From JBEKTY01 sp049515555 (GTDB lineage Bacteria > Planctomycetota > Planctomycetia > Pirellulales > Thermoguttaceae): DNA of 54,125 nt. The stretch covers positions 1 through 54,125 of the forward strand of contig JBEKTY010000036.1 of the NCBI GenBank assembly GCA_049515555.1, written 5' to 3'. The notes beneath the pieces were generated by a model. It saw only the letters and a program-made list of their open reading frames with translations, did no database searches and was not told the DNA's origin. Position numbers and translations under genes: made by a program. Numbering within the stretch: position 1 is the first letter of the stretch; each line of letters starts with the position of its first letter. Positions 48,938 through 54,125 of this stretch are shown one piece after another.

Positions 48938-50883
48938 GGCGTTCCTTTCTTCGTGTTCGTCGAACTATCCCCACTGGCGGAAGCACGTGCGACAAAATCC
49001 TTCAGATCCACCAACGGCGGTGAGTCCGTGCTCGCTTCGATTTCGGCGATGGCCTTGTCAAAGCTGTTCTGGTATCGATTCTTCATCCAAGCGGGAATGC
49101 GACGGGATGTCTCCCGCAACTGCGGCAAGACCTCTTTGGCGTGGACGCCGTAGCGCAGGAGGTATTTGAGGCAGGCTGCAATGCGATCCCCTTCGCCCCA
49201 TCGGTCCGGCGCCGTCACCGAAACGCACAGAGGCATGCCCTCGCGTATGTGCAGGCGCGACAGCAGATCGAGGCCGGCCAGACGAATGCCGTCGGCGAAC
49301 ATCTCATCGCTGGGCGCCATCTTCTCGACCGCCTTGACGATGGCCGGCAACATTACCGCGAGATCGCGGTCGGTCAATTGGTTCACGTAGGGCACAAGGC
49401 CGTAACGGGCAAGACCGTCATCGTTCTGCAGCAACCGCGACATGGCCGGATACAGCAACCGCCGGTCAACACCTTCCAGCGAATGGCGCAAGATGCCCGG
49501 CTGGCGCAAGTCGGGATTCGGGTCGAAGAGCGAGGCGGCGACCGCGCGTTGAGCCATTCCCCTCGGATCGTCCGCATTCTTGCGGGCCGCCAGCGCCAGC
49601 AGATCGTTCACGCTGGCCTTGCGGGCCTCCGGGCCGAGACACGCAATGGCGTTGCACGCCAGACCTTGCATCCACGGGTCCGGATCATTGAGCAGCGCGC
49701 GCAACTGCGGCGCGGCCCCGTCGGCCCGCGGCCCCATGCAGCCCAGCGCCTCGCAGGCGCCGTAGCGACCGTAGCGGTCGGAACCGGCCAGCAACTTCAG
49801 CAGCGCCGGCACAAAAGCGCCCTCGCGCCGGCCCAGCGCCTGCGCAGAACGCTTCCGCACCGCCGGCGACCAACTCGACAGGCCAGCCAGCAACTCATCG
49901 GTCGTGCGCTGATCGTACCCGTTCTTGCCGTTGACAGGATAGAAGTCGCGCCCGGCGGCAATGACCTCCTGCACCTCCTTGCGGCGCAGGGACGGCGCCG
50001 CGCATGGCTTCTTGCCCGTCACGTACAGGCTCTTGAGCGAAAGGCCGTAGGACAAGAGGTAGGTGCCGGTCAAGTCCCAATTCGTATAGTTGTGGTTCTC
50101 TTCACCCGCCTCGATCTCCTGGTAAACGAAGCCGCCTTCCCAGTTTCGGGCCAGGTCACAGTACCAGCTCTGCTGCTTCAAGTAAGCCCCCGCGGCCAAC
50201 GAACCTCCGCGGGACGCGCCGGGCATCGCCCACAACATGTTGAAGTAATTACCGCAGTGGCCGTGTTCTCGCTCGTCGTACGCCGCCGTGGCCATCCGGG
50301 AGAAGAACGACGCGGCCTCGCGATCGCCCAGCAGGTCGAACAACACTGCCGCGCTGGAGCATTTCCCGTTGTCATCGTGCACATTCCCGCCTGCGCCTGG
50401 CTGGTGATCGCCATAGGGAATGGCGCCCTTGTTGACGTAGTACCCCAGGAAGGTTGCCGACTTGTCGATCGCGCGGTCGAGAGCGGGATCGTCCACGCCT
50501 GCCTGGCGGGCGAGCACTAGAGAGAGGGTAAGCACGATCCCCGGCTGATTCATGCACCCATAGCCGTTCAAGTTGCCGTCCGGCCTGGCGAACTCGTGCC
50601 CCCACGTACCCATCTTGCCCTGTCCCCGCACGACTTCCATCGTAGTGCGTTTGAGCTCCGGCAGGATCGACTGGTCGCCGGTGGCCAGGACATACTCGGC
50701 CAAGAACAGGTTCCCATAACCGTAAAACCACGTCCACATGCTCCCCGCGTGCAGCGATGCCGCCACCTTCTTGGCGTAGGCGGCCAACATAGGGCGGTAT
50801 TCCTCTTTGCCGCTGGCCAGTAAGGCCGACGCGTTCAGGTCGGTTGGAATCCAGTCACCCTCGTCCGCCTGGTTAACAACCAA
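48934..50883 (-). CDS. DUF6288-type protein, N-terminally truncated
   Basis: 649 residues starting from a TTG at 50883. Residues 1-320 resemble the DUF6288 glycosidase-like alpha/alpha barrel (GSMWTWFYGYGNLFLAEYVL, GCMNQPGIVLTLSLVLARQ, NWEGGFVYQEI). Residues 350-600 contain HEAT-like repeats (AVRKRSAQALGRREGAFVPALLKLL). Family members normally carry a signal peptide and a PDZ domain in front; here they are missing and the coding sequence begins 46 nt after the end of copy B. The gene may therefore be inactive or mislocalised. Role in the cluster: possible glycan processing, inferred only. Confidence 0.7.
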   Translation of the reverse strand: MVVNQADEGDWIPTDLNASALLASGKEEYRPMLAAYAKKVAASLHAGSMWTWFYGYGNLFLAEYVLATGDQSILPELKRTTMEVVRGQGKMGTWGHEFARPDGNLNGYGCMNQPGIVLTLSLVLARQAGVDDPALDRAIDKSATFLGYYVNKGAIPYGDHQPGAGGNVHDDNGKCSSAAVLFDLLGDREAASFFSRMATAAYDEREHGHCGNYFNMLWAMPGASRGGSLAAGAYLKQQSWYCDLARNWEGGFVYQEIEAGEENHNYTNWDLTGTYLLSYGLSLKSLYVTGKKPCAAPSLRRKEVQEVIAAGRDFYPVNGKNGYDQRTTDELLAGLSSWSPAVRKRSAQALGRREGAFVPALLKLLAGSDRYGRYGACEALGCMGPRADGAAPQLRALLNDPDPWMQGLACNAIACLGPEARKASVNDLLALAARKNADDPRGMAQRAVAASLFDPNPDLRQPGILRHSLEGVDRRLLYPAMSRLLQNDDGLARYGLVPYVNQLTDRDLAVMLPAIVKAVEKMAPSDEMFADGIRLAGLDLLSRLHIREGMPLCVSVTAPDRWGEGDRIAACLKYLLRYGVHAKEVLPQLRETSRRIPAWMKNRYQNSFDKAIAEIEASTDSPPLVDLKDFVARASASGDSSTNTKKGTP

Positions 50884-50929
50884 CCCCTTTTTCGCGATGA
50901 GCCGACAGCCTTGTTTCGCGTGGGGTTGG

Positions 50930-52544
50930 TTATTTGGTTGACCGAGCGGACGGCAATATCGCCGATTGCCCAGTTACGATGGGCACGTAGCCGACGTCGA
51001 GACCCTTGGGCGGTGTCACCAGCAGGGCTGGGTCCAGCGTGACCAGTTTGCCGCGACTCAGCGGCGCCATGTAATCGCGATCGATGGCCCAACTGGCGTG
51101 GATCTTCTCGACGAGCGCCTGGAGCCGGGCCCGCTTCGCCTCGCTCCACGCATACTGCCGCAGCGACGGCTGATCGACGAACCGGTACCAGGAGTACGTC
51201 ACGACGGAGCCGTCAATCAGTTTTGCGGTAAACGGCCCGAGCTTCGGCCCGGGCTGTCGCCAGGCGGGCGAGGCGGGTGACGTGTAGGGCTCGCCCGGCC
51301 CCGCCAGCCTGAATTCCTGTTGGTGCAGGCGAGTCTCGGCCGGCACGTCGGCAGCCGGCACCGCGACGCGCTTGTCGCCGTCCCATCGGTAATACTGCGG
51401 GAAGATGCCCTTGGGGCTGACGTCGCTAGCGGTCCATTGCAGGCCCCAAACATTTCCGTCGAACACCTTGGTGTCGAAGACCCGCTCGACGCCGGAGAGC
51501 AGCTTGCCGCCCTGATCGTAGCGCGTCGTGCGGGTCGCCAGCGTCGCTTTCCACGCTGCCTTGTCGTCGAACCGACCCGAGCAGGCCGGGCCGCCGTCGC
51601 GCCACGCCTTGAACGAGTCGTAGAGCGCGGCCTTCGAGTAATAGGTCACATCCTGAACCAGGAAGCTCCGGCCCCGGTCGTCGACCGGGAACTGAAGCTT
51701 GGGGATCTTCGAGTAGCGCACGCCGCGCCCGTCCCGGGCGTCGAAGCGTGGCACCGTGTTGATCTCCATGGCGCCGCCGCCCATGTCGCCCGGCCGGGCG
51801 TCGAGCCCGCGCCCGTAGATAAAAGGATACTTGAAGAGCTTGCCCATCTTGCTCCAGGTTTCCGGAATGTAGTAGGCGATGGGCCCTTTGAAGTTGGCCG
51901 CGCTGAGGAAGCAGGTCCAGCTCTGGTCGCCGGTCGGCGGGTCGCCGGTCGTGGTTTCCCTGGAACGGCAGCGCGTCGGGCGGAATCAACAGCCGATTGC
52001 TCAACTGCGCGATGCCCAACCGTTCGTCGGGCAGCGTTTCATTGCTGTAGAAGAACGACCAGCCGGGCGATCCGATCTCGTAGTCGTAGCACTGCGGCGT
52101 GGCGTTCATGCTGAACTTCGGCGGCCCGTAGCGGAAGTGGTTGCCGGCCCAGTAGCCCAGGCCGCCCTCGACGGTCTGGAAGACGCTGGCCCACGTCGGC
52201 CCGCGCTCGCGCCACTGCCGGGCGAGCGTGCCTTCCGGCGCCAACGGCTTGTCCTTGTTGTCCGAGTTGTTCGGCATGATCCAACTGCCGGCCAGCCCGA
52301 TCTGGAAATCGGCCAGCGGCCGATCGACCAGCGGCCAGACCGCCGAGTAGAATCCCATGCCCGCGCAGAACTCGGACCTTGCGGGCGGGCGCGTCGCCTG
52401 GAAGCCGATGTAGCCATGCAGCCCGTCGGAGCAGGAGGTGACGTGTCCGGTTTCCGCGTCGGCCGCGGCGGAGGGAGCCGCCAGCGCGTTGGAGGCCCAC
52501 GCCAACAGCGTGCCTGCGGCAAGAACTGCAATTCGGATTCTCAC
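50930..52544 (-). pseudogene. frameshifted secreted protein (copy B), paralogue of copy A
   Basis: From a GTG at 52544 a signal peptide (AVLAAGTLLAWASNALA) leads to MGFYSAVWPLVDR, GSWIMPNNSDNKDK, WASVFQTVEGGLGYWAGNHFRYG and PPDALPFQG. One extra nt in the run CAGGGAAACC (about 51958) shifts the frame; the correct continuation is ETTTGDPPTGDQSWTCF, then NFKGPIAYYIPETWSKM to the stop at 50930. The C-terminal half aligns with copy A (YSWYRFVDQPSLRQY, ALLVTPPKGLDVGYVPI). Its last residues diverge from copy A, consistent with a rearranged junction near 50960. A sequencing error is possible for this single-base shift. Family unknown. Confidence 0.75.
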
Positions 52545-52585
52545 GTCTTCCCTCTTCTAACCCCTAACGGCCTAGATTCCCCGCC

Positions 52586-53875
52586 TCAGACAATCTCCTC
52601 CCTCACGGCATCCCATCGCACCTTGCGCTGCTTCCGGTACGATTCGAGCGACATGAGGAACGTCGCGGTTTCGATGAACGCCTCGTCCGTCGAACATTTT
52701 GGCGTGCCGCGGCTCTGGATGCAATCGACCCAGTCGACCATGTGGTTGGGCTGCTTGGGCGACTTGCCCCATGCATAGCCCTTGGGCAGGTCCTTTCGCG
52801 TGTTATGCTCCTCGGGCAGGATCTGGAACCGGGTCACCTCGTGCGCAATGTTGTCGAATCGCAGTGTCGCGTCGCGGCCGCAGATCTCCACGGGCTGCGT
52901 CGGCTGGCCCGTGTTCATGCTGCCGGTGAACGTGACGGTGCGGCCCAACTTCTCGAACTCGTAAATGGCCGACCACGTGTCGGGCACCTCGCGGTCGTCG
53001 CGCAACAGGGCGATCTGGCCCGTCGTGCAGCATGCGTCGGGAATGCCGTGCCCGAGCAGGTATTGCACGAAATCCATTTCGTGCGAAAGTAGGTCCCCGG
53101 CGTAACCGGTGCCGTACGCCCAGTAGCAGCGCCAATGCCAGAAGTGCCGCTCGTTCCAGGGAATCTTGGGCGCCGGTCCCAGCCAGAGATCCCAGTTCAC
53201 CTCCTTGGCGACCCGAGCCGGATCGGGCCGTTCCCATTGATCGTAGTAGCCGTACCATCGCCAATTGGGATGCTCGGGCTCGGTCGACTTGAACCGGCCG
53301 GTCCGCACCAGCGTGATCGGGCCCAGAATGTCTTTGGCCAGAAGCTGCCTGGCCTGAAAGGCGCACGTGGCTTGCCGGGCGTGATGGCCCAATTGGAAAA
53401 CGACCTGGCTCCGCTTCAGAGCGTCGCGCATGAGCTTGGCCTCGGCCAGGGTCCGCGAAAATCCTTTTTCGCAGTAGATGTCCTTGCCCGCCTTCACGGC
53501 ATCGAGCACCATCTGGCAATGCCAGTGGTCGGGCGTTGCGATCACGACGGCGGCGACGTTCGGGTCGGCCAGCAGCCCGCGGTAGTCGACGTAGGCCTTC
53601 ACGGCTGGATTCTGGCTTCGCTCGACGCCTTTCTGCCGATGCGGCCCATAGACGTCGCAGACTGCCGTGACCTTGACGTTCGGCGCGTTGACGACGGCGT
53701 TGATCAGGTCGCCGCCGCGGGTTCCCAGTCCGATGCAGCCCACGCCGATCGTCTTGCTGGGTGGCACCGCCGAGAGCACGGCCGGGGCGAATGTCGAGAC
53801 GGCCGCCACGGCCGTCGCTGCGCGGCCCGTGCTGCGGAGAAATCGCCGGCGGCTCAAGTTTGTGTCGTTCTTCAT
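52586..53875 (-). CDS. Gfo/Idh/MocA oxidoreductase with twin-arginine signal
   Basis: 429 residues. The leader LSRRRFLRSTGRAATAVAAV is a twin-arginine signal. The Rossmann part reads IGVGCIGLGTRGGDLINAVV, IATPDHWHCQMVLDAV and the catalytic YCEKGFSRTL (Glu-Lys-Gly here, where most relatives have Glu-Lys-Pro). The C-terminal domain includes HWRCYWAYGTGYAGDLLSHEMD with the active-site His. It resembles planctomycete periplasmic sugar dehydrogenases. It lies between the two SASA esterases' genes in a minus-strand row and is separated from copy B by 41 nt. Confidence 0.92.
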   Translation of the reverse strand: MKNDTNLSRRRFLRSTGRAATAVAAVSTFAPAVLSAVPPSKTIGVGCIGLGTRGGDLINAVVNAPNVKVTAVCDVYGPHRQKGVERSQNPAVKAYVDYRGLLADPNVAAVVIATPDHWHCQMVLDAVKAGKDIYCEKGFSRTLAEAKLMRDALKRSQVVFQLGHHARQATCAFQARQLLAKDILGPITLVRTGRFKSTEPEHPNWRWYGYYDQWERPDPARVAKEVNWDLWLGPAPKIPWNERHFWHWRCYWAYGTGYAGDLLSHEMDFVQYLLGHGIPDACCTTGQIALLRDDREVPDTWSAIYEFEKLGRTVTFTGSMNTGQPTQPVEICGRDATLRFDNIAHEVTRFQILPEEHNTRKDLPKGYAWGKSPKQPNHMVDWVDCIQSRGTPKCSTDEAFIETATFLMSLESYRKQRKVRWDAVREEIV

Positions 53876-53934
53876 CGATTCAGACCTTTCTGTTGTCTTT
53901 TCCTATAGTACAGATCGCGGCCACAGTCGTTGCT

Positions 53935-54125
53935 CTACTTCTCCTTGTTCAACAACTCCGCCATGGCCCAGCCCAGCGAGAGTCCGACTTCCGTGTAAGT
54001 CTCGGCATTGCGGTTGTAGTGATAGCCCTGCCTGGGGTTGGGCGAGACATCGGCCTCGCGCCAGAAATCACGGGCTTCGATGCACTTTACGTTGCCAGCA
54101 AACTCCGGATGCTTCTTGGGATCGC
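53935..54125 (-). CDS. SASA-family esterase, 3' end (cut by window edge)
   Basis: The last 63 codons of a gene that starts outside the window: DPKKHPEFAGNVKCIEARDF, then WREADVSPNPRQGYHYNRNA, then ETYTEVGLSLGWAMAELLNK and the stop TAG at 53935. This C-terminal end with GYHYNRNAETYTEVG is typical of SASA-type (sialate O-acetylesterase-like) proteins and parallels the end of the complete esterase at 47723-48937. It is the upstream gene of the MocA row. Confidence 0.8.
   Translation of the reverse strand, partial: DPKKHPEFAGNVKCIEARDFWREADVSPNPRQGYHYNRNAETYTEVGLSLGWAMAELLNKEK

Overview
The window looks like a chromosomal piece of a GC-rich planctomycete, probably Pirellulales-like; this is inferred from gene content, not from a marker gene. 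Pointers are a formylglycine-type sulfatase, several Gfo/Idh/MocA oxidoreductases (two with twin-arginine leaders), a secreted protein with an LEPR-XLL-type N-terminal signal, a Ser/Thr kinase paired with a transmembrane FGE-like (SUMF1) domain, an NHL-repeat thioredoxin, DUF6288/DUF6807/DUF5329-type proteins, loose gene packing and many dispersed palindromes and simple-sequence arrays between genes.

Layout. 0.1-8.4 kb: YjbQ protein, a long repeat-rich gap, a secreted sulfatase, a beta-helix protein, a SEC-C protein, an HTH protein and a DUF5329 lipoprotein. 8.7-17.8 kb: a glycine-rich LEPR-XLL protein, a DUF6807 protein, a large redoxin lipoprotein, a LarA-like protein and a sulfotransferase. 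17.9-24.8 kb: a kinase and an FGE-like gene separated by a palindromic element, an alpha-oxoamine synthase, a lower-GC N6-adenine methyltransferase with a convergent XRE regulator, and an SMR exporter. 25-44.1 kb is mostly housekeeping: transketolase, thioredoxin-NHL protein, FkbM methyltransferase, MocA oxidoreductase, CPBP protease, PgsA, RimO, ImmA/IrrE-like peptidase, an AcpH-like protein, sugar epimerase, MocA oxidoreductase, Trm112-like and HIT proteins, a protein joining an RNA-polymerase alpha-CTD-like domain to a sigma-region-4-like HTH, and a membrane histidine kinase. 44.1-54.1 kb looks accessory and partly decayed: a 3'-half tRNA-Arg remnant that could be an attachment site, two coupled small membrane-protein genes with a terminator, a 5'-truncated IS110 transposase, and a minus-strand cluster with two SASA esterases (one cut by the window edge), two frameshifted copies of one unknown secreted family, an N-terminally truncated DUF6288 protein and a MocA oxidoreductase.

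The most unusual content is the repeat ecology. A 44-nt near-perfect palindrome lies between genes near the left end and again, identical in reverse complement, inside rimO without breaking its frame; a related palindrome sits in frame inside the transketolase gene. A second palindrome family (TGTATCCGGCACAC...) lies just after stop codons and, in one case, at the exact point where a kinase-SUMF1 fusion gene is split into two frames; removing about 70 nt there would restore one frame. A roughly 235-nt imperfect palindrome at 1.7-1.9 kb looks like a MITE. Simple-sequence arrays repeatedly begin at the 3' ends of genes and in several cases supply the stop codon.
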